In this document: piece by piece, positions 1-5,445 of the stretch
How positions within the stretch are numbered: position 1 is the stretch's first letter
Layout of the letters: every line of letters begins with the position of its first letter
Origin: Candidatus Zhuqueibacterota bacterium 4572_119
GTDB taxonomy: Bacteria; Zhuqueibacterota; Zhuqueibacteria; Thermofontimicrobiales; Thermofontimicrobiaceae
Length of the DNA: 6,772 bases
NCBI GenBank assembly: GCA_002084535.1
Contig: NBLI01000202.1
Span: forward strand, 1 to 6,772
Reading direction: 5' to 3'
Translations under genes and position numbers: made by a program
Notes under the pieces: generated by a model
Seen by the model: only the letters and a program-made list of their open reading frames with translations
Told to the model about the DNA's origin: nothing
Databases searched by the model: none

Positions 1-105
1 GGTTAATCCTAAATTTTCCCGCAAAATATCGATCAGTCTGAGGTTGGATTCGGTTTCCACTGTTACTGGGTTATCATTTAAAATGAAGTTAATGGTGATA
101 CTCAT
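1..105 (-). CDS. [2Fe-2S] subunit of a xanthine dehydrogenase-family enzyme (5' part only)
   Basis: The first 35 codons are in the window; the gene continues past position 1. The protein starts MSITINFILND and continues with NPVTVETE and LRLIDILRENLGLT. This is the usual N-terminal beta-grasp ferredoxin fold of the small subunit in the XdhC/CoxS family, including the 'LxxxLRExLGLT' stretch just before the first cluster-binding cysteines. The cysteines themselves lie outside the window. In this family the subunit carries two [2Fe-2S] clusters that pass electrons from the molybdenum centre to FAD. The ATG is preceded, six bases away, by AAGGAA, which lies in the end of the FAD-subunit gene. Only three bases separate the two genes, so they are very likely co-transcribed. 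Identification rests on a short fragment plus a strong operon context. Confidence 0.85.
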   Translation of the reverse strand, partial: MSITINFILNDNPVTVETESNLRLIDILRENLGLT

Positions 106-108
106 AAA

Positions 109-981
109 CTATTCCTTAATTTCATGAATATTCCGCAAAAGTTGGTAAAACATCTGCTGAACAACCGGCACTTTATAATGGCTGGACCAGCGGATTCCGG
201 TTTCTTCAATAATTTTTTCACCCATCATTTGGGCAAGTTCTTTGAATAAAGCCGGGCTTATTTTTTTTCCATTAGCGAATTTTTCCAAATCGGGAAAACG
301 TTTTCCAATCGGCGTAACAGCGCCACTGGCGATTCTCACGTCCTGAATAAATGAATCATTTACTTTCATCAACACTGCCAAAGTAATTCTACTAATGGCA
401 ACGGCTCTTCTTCGTCCCAATTTATAAAAATCACCATGATATTCATTAGCGATTTTCGGTAATATTATTTTTGTTACAACTTCGTTTGAATTCAGTTGCG
501 TCCGGTAAGGCGCCAGTAAAAAGTCTTTCAATAATAACTCCCGTTGCTGCCCGGAAGATTCAATTTTAATTGACGCGTCATATACCAGCAAAGAAGGCAC
601 GCTATCCGCGCAGGGCGCGTTATTTACAAAATTGCCCACGACTGTGGCACGGTTCCTGATTTGCAGGCTGCCAATCCCGGAAACAGCTTTAACCAGCAAG
701 GGATAATATTTCCGGATTAATTCGCTATTCATTATTTCAGAAAAAGTTGCCGCGCCGCCAATGGTCACTGTTGTATCAGTTTCCTTAATTGTTTTTAATT
801 CAGGAATTTGATTTATATCCACCAGGGAGTTTATTTTTTTAAACCTGACTGAATTTTGCTGGAATCCAGGGATAACATCCGTACCCCCGGCAATAATTTT
901 CCCTGACTCTTTTAATTCATTCATTTTGGAAAAAAGTTCAGCAAGAGTGTTGGGACGATAAAAATCAATAGCAGGAATCAT
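109..981 (-). CDS. FAD-binding subunit of a xanthine dehydrogenase/CO dehydrogenase-family molybdenum hydroxylase
   Basis: This 290-residue protein has the normal length for the medium subunit (XdhB/CoxM type). An FAD-binding PCMH-type domain fills the N-terminal half. It has the pyrophosphate-binding AGGTD at 31-35, a second flavin motif IGGAATFSEI at 74-83, and the conserved RNRATVVGNFVNNAPCADS segment near 108-126. KLGRRRAVAISRI near 186-198 is the family hallmark that begins the C-terminal CO dehydrogenase flavoprotein domain. No extra iron-sulfur insertion is visible. In the complex it takes electrons from the [2Fe-2S] subunit and passes them to NAD+ or another acceptor. Its ATG overlaps the stop of the molybdopterin-subunit gene by four bases (ATGA), with a strong SD sequence six bases upstream, so translation is probably coupled. 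The frame is intact, in contrast to the upstream gene. The substrate cannot be read from this subunit. Confidence 0.93.
   Translation of the reverse strand: MIPAIDFYRPNTLAELFSKMNELKESGKIIAGGTDVIPGFQQNSVRFKKINSLVDINQIPELKTIKETDTTVTIGGAATFSEIMNSELIRKYYPLLVKAVSGIGSLQIRNRATVVGNFVNNAPCADSVPSLLVYDASIKIESSGQQRELLLKDFLLAPYRTQLNSNEVVTKIILPKIANEYHGDFYKLGRRRAVAISRITLAVLMKVNDSFIQDVRIASGAVTPIGKRFPDLEKFANGKKISPALFKELAQMMGEKIIEETGIRWSSHYKVPVVQQMFYQLLRNIHEIKE
112..117 (-). promoter_or_regulatory. Shine-Dalgarno site of the [2Fe-2S] subunit gene
   Basis: AAGGAA on the minus strand sits six bases before the ATG at 105-103. It overlaps the last codons of the FAD-subunit gene and supports this start codon. Confidence 0.6.
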
Positions 982-2732
982 AGTGCGCTCCCCCTCTTTA
1001 AATCCCAGGGTCTTAATTTTCTTTTTAGTACAATTTCTTCAAGATTCAGTGGCAGGTTGAAAAAGCGGATACCAACCGCGTTTCTGACCGCGTTGGCGAT
1101 GGCGGCAGCGGTAAGTTCCAGCGTCGGTTCGCCAAGGGACTTGCCACCCCAGGGGCCAAAATCATCCTCTCCCTCGATAAAATGAGGGATAATTTCACCA
1201 ATATCTTTGCTCGTTGGTATCAAAACCTGGTCGAAATTTAATTCTCTGATAAATCCATGCGATGTGGTGAGCTCCTCCCAAAGACCATAGCCGGCTCCTT
1301 GTGTAACCCCACCGTAAACCTGGCCCTGCGCGCCCAGCAGATTGATCACTTTTCCCGGATCGTGAACCGCGGTAATCCGGTTAACATAAACCTCACCAGT
1401 TCCCACATTCACCGAAACCTCCGCTACCTGGCAGCCATAAACATAAGTGAAATATGCTGAACCCTGTCCGATTTCTTCATCCCAATTCACTTTAGGACCC
1501 GGATACCATCCAACAGTAGCCAGATTCACACCTTTGTTGAAAGCCAGCGAGCACAATTCAGGAAATAGCATTTTCTGTTTCGGTTTTCCCTTCACAGAGA
1601 CTTCGTTATCGCTAAATTGAATTTCGTCCCCCTCGTCCAAGCTCCATTCAGTTATCAACATTTTTTCAAAACGGGCTCGCACAATCTCTGCCGCCGCTTT
1701 TACCGCGCCTCCGCCCATCAATGTTGAACGGGATGCCACGGTAGGGCCGCTGTCCGGGATTAAGCCGGTATTCATTTCTAAATAATGGATATCATCCGCT
1801 TTTATTCCCAGGACCTCTGCCGCGATTATTGAAAAAGTTGTTTTTAATCCCTGCCCGTTTTCAGCCAGACCGCAAAGAAGATAGGCTGATCCATCCTGCT
1901 GAACCGACAAGTAAGCGGCTGCCGCATCGATTCCTTCAGCGCCCAAAGAACACCCGCGAAAGCTCAAGGCTAACCCGATACCTTTTTTAATTAAGTTTTC
2001 AGGTTGTGCGAAGTCTTTGTCTCTTAAAATCAGAGAATCAACCTGTTCCCCTGAAAATGATTTTTTTTGATACTCTAAAAGTTCAACACTATTTTTTTGA
2101 TTCTCAATCCACTTTTTATTAAAATCCGATTCTTCAACCGCCTTATCCAGTACCTTAATCAAATTGACATCGTGATTCTCCAGCTTTTGTCCAGTCGTTG
2201 TGATCGAACCTAAGCGCACACCGTTGATCCGCCGAATATCGTCCGGTGTTTTATCAAGCCGGAGCGCGATCTCGTCCATAATCGATTCCTGCGCGAAAAT
2301 TGGCTGCGGGGAACCGAAGCCACGCATGGCGCCGGTGTACGGATTATTCGTATAAACAGCTCGGACATCGGTCTGGACATTTTCTATTTCATAAGGGCCT
2401 GTTGCCTGTACCACCGTCCGCCAGGTTACAAAAGGACTCATCGAGGCATAAGCGCCGCCATCAGCAATAATTTCTATTTTCATTGCTTGGATTTTGCCGT
2501 CCTTTTTGTAACCCACCTTATAATTCATAATATAGGGATGACGCTTGTATGATTCCAAAACAGAATCTTCCCTGGTGTAACGAATTTTAACCGGGCGTTT
2601 GGTTTTTAACGCACCCAAAGCAGCTCTCGCCGCTAATATATTCATTGTATCATCTTTGCCGCCAAATGAGCCGCCCAGTTCCGCCTGTTCTATTCGTACC
2701 TTTGTCAATGGTAATCCCAAAACCTGCGCCAC
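978..2732 (-). CDS. Molybdopterin-binding subunit, C-terminal fragment (gene interrupted)
   Basis: This frame carries most of the Mo-cofactor domains of the large subunit of the xanthine dehydrogenase/aldehyde oxidase family. Counting from the GTG at 2732, it has GGSFGGKDD at 20-28, AMRGFGSPQ at 135-143 with the conserved active-site arginine at 137, AENGQGL in the middle, and KSLGEPTLE near 531-539. In that last motif Glu535 matches the catalytic glutamate of the family (bovine Glu1261). The natural C-terminus is present and overlaps the FAD-subunit start. The GTG is probably not a true start. The frame stays open to about 2768, and those extra codons read TQNPFTTRKI, a conserved stretch that lies inside intact homologues. 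The fragment lacks the N-terminal hammerhead domain, which is encoded just upstream in another frame. On its own it is unlikely to give an active enzyme. Confidence 0.85.
   Translation of the reverse strand: MAQVLGLPLTKVRIEQAELGGSFGGKDDTMNILAARAALGALKTKRPVKIRYTREDSVLESYKRHPYIMNYKVGYKKDGKIQAMKIEIIADGGAYASMSPFVTWRTVVQATGPYEIENVQTDVRAVYTNNPYTGAMRGFGSPQPIFAQESIMDEIALRLDKTPDDIRRINGVRLGSITTTGQKLENHDVNLIKVLDKAVEESDFNKKWIENQKNSVELLEYQKKSFSGEQVDSLILRDKDFAQPENLIKKGIGLALSFRGCSLGAEGIDAAAAYLSVQQDGSAYLLCGLAENGQGLKTTFSIIAAEVLGIKADDIHYLEMNTGLIPDSGPTVASRSTLMGGGAVKAAAEIVRARFEKMLITEWSLDEGDEIQFSDNEVSVKGKPKQKMLFPELCSLAFNKGVNLATVGWYPGPKVNWDEEIGQGSAYFTYVYGCQVAEVSVNVGTGEVYVNRITAVHDPGKVINLLGAQGQVYGGVTQGAGYGLWEELTTSHGFIRELNFDQVLIPTSKDIGEIIPHFIEGEDDFGPWGGKSLGEPTLELTAAAIANAVRNAVGIRFFNLPLNLEEIVLKRKLRPWDLKRGSAL
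988..996 (-). promoter_or_regulatory. Strong Shine-Dalgarno site of the FAD-subunit gene
   Basis: GAGGGGGAG on the minus strand lies six bases before the ATG at 981-979. It sits inside the last codons of the molybdopterin-subunit gene. It fixes the start codon and could let the FAD subunit be translated even if the upstream broken gene is poorly translated. Confidence 0.65.
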
Positions 2733-3210
2733 GATTTTCCGCGTGGTGAATGGATTCTGGGTTACTTCCTAATTCCGGGTGAATCAAGGGGGCGTCGGGA
2801 AGAAGTGATTGAGTTGGATCAGATAGTACTGGCAACTCTTCAAATTCAAGATCAATTTTTTCGCGCAATTTAAGTAACTCTGATTCAGATTCACCGATCA
2901 GCATACCCACAACATCTCCCGGAGTTACAATTTTATCATCAGAAAAAATTGGCTGGTCCTTTTTAATGATTCCAATCCGGTTGCTCCCGGGAATGTCATG
3001 CCAATCACAAATCGCTGATAGATCAGGGTTATCCGCTATTTTTGAATAATCCACTTTATTTATTTTTGCGTGAGCGACAGGCAGCCTGACCATTACTCCG
3101 AATAACTGATCAGGGAAATTGATGTCATCAGCGTATTTTGCCTGTCCGGTAACTTTGGCGAATCCGTCCTGGCGGATGATGGATTTGCCGACTTGTGAGA
3201 ATTTTTTCAT
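2650..3210 (-). CDS. Molybdopterin-binding subunit, N-terminal fragment (frameshifted)
   Basis: This 186-codon frame begins with a family-typical start: VGKSIIRQDG, then KVTGQAKYADDI. It covers the a/b hammerhead domain of the xanthine dehydrogenase large subunit up to LPDAPLIHPELGSN at residue 150. The last 36 residues (from PESIHH onward) are an out-of-frame reading of DNA that codes for Mo-cofactor domain sequence in the other frame, so they are not native. A stop follows at 2652-2650. The true gene should continue for roughly another 650 residues. The ATG at 3210 is supported by the N-terminal similarity, although no strong SD sequence precedes it. The 74-base gap upstream contains a possible promoter. 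Confidence 0.82.
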   Translation of the reverse strand: MKKFSQVGKSIIRQDGFAKVTGQAKYADDINFPDQLFGVMVRLPVAHAKINKVDYSKIADNPDLSAICDWHDIPGSNRIGIIKKDQPIFSDDKIVTPGDVVGMLIGESESELLKLREKIDLEFEELPVLSDPTQSLLPDAPLIHPELGSNPESIHHAENRGAGFGITIDKGTNRTGGTGRLIWRQR

Positions 3211-3230
3211 ATTTTGCCACGTCCAGTTAC

Positions 3231-3259
3231 ATTAGATACAAATTAATTAAAATATCCAA
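3231..3259 (-). promoter_or_regulatory. Possible sigma70-type promoter of the molybdenum hydroxylase operon
   Basis: In the 74-base AT-rich gap before the molybdopterin-subunit gene, the minus strand has TTGGAT (3259-3254), a 17-base spacer, and TCTAAT (3236-3231). The second box matches TATAAT at five of six positions, but the first matches TTGACA at only three. Transcription would begin about 15 bases before the ATG. In a stretch this AT-rich such matches can arise by chance. Confidence 0.28.
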
Positions 3260-3284
3260 TTTTCATATTAGATTAGATTATATT

Positions 3285-3992
3285 TTATTCATCTTCATCT
3301 GGAGTACTTGTCAGTGCAGACGCAAATAAACCTGTGGGAACAGCGATAATTCCTAATCCAATTATTAGCATAACAAAAGTAAATATTTTTCCACCAACAG
3401 TAATAGGATAAATATCTCCATATCCAACCGTTGTCAAAGTAGCTACCGCCCACCACAAACAATGAAAAACAGATTTAAATTGTTCTGGCTGCGCTGGATT
3501 TTCAAAATAATAGATTCCAACAGCTGAAATAAATAATAAGAAGCAAGTTGCAAAGAGGAAAAGAATTAGTTCTTCCTTAATTTGTTTGAAAGCCCTACCA
3601 AACCTATTTATTGCATCACTATACCTAAACAATTTAAGCGCTCGAAATAGTCTAAATAGCCTAAAAACTCTAATTGACCTTAAATCAATTCCACTTGAAA
3701 CATAAAAAGGCAATATTGCCAATAAATCAACAATACCATAAAAGCTAAAAATAAACTTTAATTTCCGATCTGATACAATCAATCTCAAAATATACTCAAA
3801 CGTAAATATTGTAATTGTTATTATTTCTAATATTTTTAAAGATTTTCTTAATGTTTCATTTAAATCAGGAATAGTTTCGATTGAAAAGCTGATTAAAGAA
3901 ATAATAATCAGCGCCTGGATCGTGAAATCAAAAATCTTTGCTGATTTCGTATCGTTTTGTTCGATAATATTTTTAATCACTTTCAATATCAT
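3285..3992 (-). CDS. Voltage-gated-type potassium channel (six transmembrane segments)
   Basis: This 235-residue membrane protein has the full Kv architecture. S1 lies near residues 22-41, S2 near 54-73 (Glu66, Arg70) and S3 near 80-98 (Asp89). S4 at 103-124 has Arg105, 108, 111, 114, 117, Lys120 and Arg123 at exact three-residue spacing. S5 is near 141-163, and the pore helix leads into the TTVGYGD selectivity filter at 187-193. S6 near 203-224 carries a PTG hinge at 219-221. The C-terminus is short and acidic, with no RCK or cyclic-nucleotide-binding domain. It should form a tetrameric K+ channel in the inner membrane that responds to membrane potential. The ATG follows the ychF-like gene by 24 bases, without a clear SD sequence. 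The gene is strikingly AT-rich: single 60-base lines hold as few as 9-15 G+C, while molybdenum-subunit lines reach 37. This suggests acquisition from elsewhere. Confidence 0.93.
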   Translation of the reverse strand: MILKVIKNIIEQNDTKSAKIFDFTIQALIIISLISFSIETIPDLNETLRKSLKILEIITITIFTFEYILRLIVSDRKLKFIFSFYGIVDLLAILPFYVSSGIDLRSIRVFRLFRLFRALKLFRYSDAINRFGRAFKQIKEELILFLFATCFLLFISAVGIYYFENPAQPEQFKSVFHCLWWAVATLTTVGYGDIYPITVGGKIFTFVMLIIGLGIIAVPTGLFASALTSTPDEDE

Positions 3993-4016
3993 AAGATTAT
4001 TTATTAGTAAGACATT

Positions 4017-5087
4017 TTACACATTAAACCGAATACTCATAATATCCCCATCCCGCACAATATAGTCCTTCCCTTCTAACCGAAATGCCCCTTCGGTTTT
4101 AACCGCTTTTTCCGATCCAGCGTGAATGAGATCATTGTAAGAAAAGCACTCCGCCCTAATAAAACCACGCATTAAATCAGTATGAATCGCGCCGGCTGCC
4201 TGTACCGCGGAATCACCTTTTTGGATAGTCCAGGCGCGGACTTCATCAGCCCCTACTGTAAAAAAACTAATATAGCCGAGCATCTGATAGGCAAATTTCG
4301 TTAATCTATCACGTGCTGACGCCTCTATCCCAATCTCATCCATAAACATTTTTGCGTCTTCTTCATCTTCTAACTGCGCCAGTTCCATTTCAAACTGACC
4401 GGAAAATTCAATCAAATCATGGGTCTTCTGAATATTGGTGATTAAGCCGTTACCATTTCCGAAATTATCTTCACCGGAATTTAATATCACTAAAAATGGT
4501 TTCTGCGTTAGATACTGGTATCCGCGAATTACTTTTTCTTCGTCTCTGGTTAATTCCAGGGTGCGGAGAGGATTGTTATTATTTAAATGATCCAATATTC
4601 GTATTAATGTTTTTTCTTCAAATACCAGATCATTGGTTTTTTTCCCACGTTTGAACTGATGAGCTATCCGTTCCAACCGGTTCTCAGTGAAAATCAAATC
4701 AAAAAGTAACAACTCATCACTGATTTGCTGAATGTCCTTAACCGGATTCAGTTCTCCATTCAGTTCATCTTTAAAATTTTTTACAACCAATGCCAACGCG
4801 TCCATAGTTTTTATCAAATTTAAAAACTCACTGGAAAAGGTTCCTTCCCTGGCTGATCCTGCTGAAAGCCCCGTGAAATCAACAAGCTCGATAGTCGCGA
4901 AGGTGGTCTTCTTGGGATCGTACATTTCTGAGAGTTTTCTGATTCTTTCATCCCCGACTTCTACTACCGCCAAATTCGGTTCTGCCTTCGCGTTTGAAAA
5001 AGCGTTTACTTCAACCTGTGCTTTTGTCAAAGCGTTAAATATTGTGGTCTTACCCGAATTCTTTAAGCCGATCAATCCTATCTTCAT
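4017..5087 (-). CDS. ychF: Divergent YchF/OLA1-family P-loop NTPase
   Basis: At 356 residues this is close to the usual YchF length of about 363. The P-loop is GLKNSGKT at 7-14 (canonical YchF has GLPNVGKS). AEPNLAVVEV near 35-44 and the following PKKTTFATIELVDFTGL match the YchF switch region, with the G3 motif at Asp70-Gly73 and a hydrophobic Leu74 where most GTPases have the catalytic Gln. The G4 motif is NSGE at 203-206, the NxxE form that gives YchF proteins a preference for ATP. A helical domain is near 110-190. The C-terminal TGS-like domain (about 272-356) is well conserved, with FFTVG, EVRAWT, GAIHTDLMRGFIRAE and LEGKDYIVRDGD. YchF proteins bind ribosomes and act in translation and stress responses. 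The start is supported by AAGGA eight bases upstream. The G1 and switch changes suggest a second, paralogous copy rather than the housekeeping one. Confidence 0.88.
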   Translation of the reverse strand: MKIGLIGLKNSGKTTIFNALTKAQVEVNAFSNAKAEPNLAVVEVGDERIRKLSEMYDPKKTTFATIELVDFTGLSAGSAREGTFSSEFLNLIKTMDALALVVKNFKDELNGELNPVKDIQQISDELLLFDLIFTENRLERIAHQFKRGKKTNDLVFEEKTLIRILDHLNNNNPLRTLELTRDEEKVIRGYQYLTQKPFLVILNSGEDNFGNGNGLITNIQKTHDLIEFSGQFEMELAQLEDEEDAKMFMDEIGIEASARDRLTKFAYQMLGYISFFTVGADEVRAWTIQKGDSAVQAAGAIHTDLMRGFIRAECFSYNDLIHAGSEKAVKTEGAFRLEGKDYIVRDGDIMSIRFNV

Positions 5088-5095
5088 TTTTCAAA

Positions 5096-5101
5096 TCCTT
5101 T
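5096..5101 (-). promoter_or_regulatory. Shine-Dalgarno site of the ychF-like gene
   Basis: AAAGGA on the minus strand lies eight bases before the ATG at 5087-5085 and supports that start codon. Confidence 0.55.
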
Positions 5102-5273
5102 ACATAAATATGGCACACTTTTGTCTTATAATAACAAACTGTTTCGCCAATAATTCTTTCGTTCAATTCTTCCACATATTAGTTGTCAAAGAACTGCTTT
5201 TGATTCAATAAAATTTAGTAATGTTTTATTCGCTTTACTCGTAATTATGTTCCAATTTCTTCGGTTTTCTTTA

Positions 5274-5282
5274 TCTCTCCAT
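5274..5282 (+). repeat. Left 9-bp target-site duplication of the MITE-like element
   Basis: TCTCTCCAT lies directly before the left terminus (GTAA at 5283) and is identical to the copy at 5409-5417. Confidence 0.58.
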
Positions 5283-5408
5283 GTAACGCTTCAGTTATGG
5301 GAGTATTCAAGATGTCGCACACTTGAAATTGTAATTATTGATGGCACAATTTATTATTTAGTTGAAGTGTACGACATCTCTGTCTGCCACCAGTAACTGA
5401 GATATTAC
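5283..5408. mobile_element. MITE-like palindromic insertion, 126 bp
   Basis: The element begins GTAACGCTTCAGTTA and its other end, read inverted, begins GTAATATCTCAGTTA, which is 11 of 15 identical. Inside follow longer complementary arms: AGATGTCG and ACACTT on the left (5310-5324) match the right arm (5365-5379) with one mismatch. An inner pair AAATTGT/ACAATTT lies at 5326-5332 and 5346-5352. The element is bounded exactly by the same 9-mer, TCTCTCCAT, on both sides, which looks like a target-site duplication. It has no coding capacity, so it would have been moved by a transposase acting in trans. GTAA termini recall the IS66 family, but that family usually makes 8-bp duplications, so the family assignment is only a suggestion. 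Confidence 0.6.
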
Positions 5409-5417
5409 TCTCTCCAT
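5409..5417 (+). repeat. Right 9-bp target-site duplication of the MITE-like element
   Basis: TCTCTCCAT lies directly after the right terminus (TTAC ending at 5408) and is identical to the copy at 5274-5282. Confidence 0.58.
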
Positions 5418-5426
5418 CTAAATTTT

Positions 5427-5445
5427 TCCTGACACCATTTCAGGA
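5427..5445 (-). terminator. Small hairpin after the EcsC-family stop codon
   Basis: On the minus strand TCCTGA, a seven-base loop and TCAGGA form a six-base-pair stem directly after the stop codon at 5448-5446. It is followed by AAAAATTT rather than a T-run, so it is a poor intrinsic terminator. It may instead protect the 3' end of the transcript or be chance. Confidence 0.25.

Larger units (their letters stand above)
978..3210 (-). pseudogene. Broken molybdopterin-subunit gene of a xanthine dehydrogenase-family enzyme
   Basis: The two fragments above form one gene of the XdhA/CoxL type. Read together, the N-terminal frame stops matching the family after HPELGSN (codon ending at 2761), and the C-terminal frame resumes with TQNPF at about 2765. 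From memory of E. coli XdhA and bovine xanthine dehydrogenase, about 60 residues normally separate these points, including the segment with the EHxYLE-like motif. About 180-200 bp therefore appear to be deleted, by a number not divisible by three. No transposon or repeat sits at the join. A decayed gene and an assembly collapse are both possible. The rest of the gene, on both sides, has no further stops or frame changes, which suggests the lesion is recent or artificial. Confidence 0.72.
5088..5445. other. 358-base intergenic region between the EcsC-family and ychF-like genes
   Basis: No protein gene is supported here. Next to the EcsC-family stop is a small hairpin (5427-5445). A 126-bp palindromic insertion with 9-bp flanking repeats occupies 5274-5417. 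The remaining part, 5088-5273, is AT-rich and probably carries the promoter and leader of the ychF-like gene. On the minus strand it includes CAGTTCTTTGACAACT (5196-5181), with a perfect TTGACA but no good -10 box at normal spacing. It also includes an AT-rich inverted repeat AATAAAA/TTTTATT (5207-5213 and 5224-5230) and TTATTATAAG (around 5123-5132), a loose -10-like sequence. No tRNA or CRISPR structure was seen. Confidence 0.6.

Noticed and set aside
2730..2732. GTG as a genuine start for the C-terminal molybdopterin-subunit fragment.
   Set aside because: It is the valine of a conserved KIVAQVLG stretch inside the family, only a weak purine run precedes it, and homologous sequence continues upstream of it in the same frame.
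2650..2775. Programmed ribosomal frameshift joining the two molybdopterin-subunit fragments.
   Set aside because: No slippery heptamer was seen at the join, and a frameshift would still leave about 60 conserved residues missing, so a deletion explains the data better.
5109..5130. Similarity between ATGGCACACTTTTG near 5109 and ATGGCACAATTTAT inside the MITE-like element (5341), as a second element end.
   Set aside because: The match is short and AT-rich, and no inverted partner or flanking duplication was found around 5109.
5161..5189. Promoter built on the perfect TTGACA (minus strand 5189-5184).
   Set aside because: At 16-18 bases spacing the next hexamers read TTGAAC or similar, which do not resemble a -10 box.
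4732..5211. A 159-codon plus-strand open frame antisense to the ychF-like gene and running into the gap.
   Set aside because: Most of it is opposite strongly conserved coding sequence, its composition is Ser/Phe-rich as expected for a shadow, and it has no recognisable domain.
5207..5230. AATAAAA/TTTTATT inverted repeat as an operator.
   Set aside because: It consists only of A and T in a very AT-rich stretch, so a seven-base match is weak evidence.
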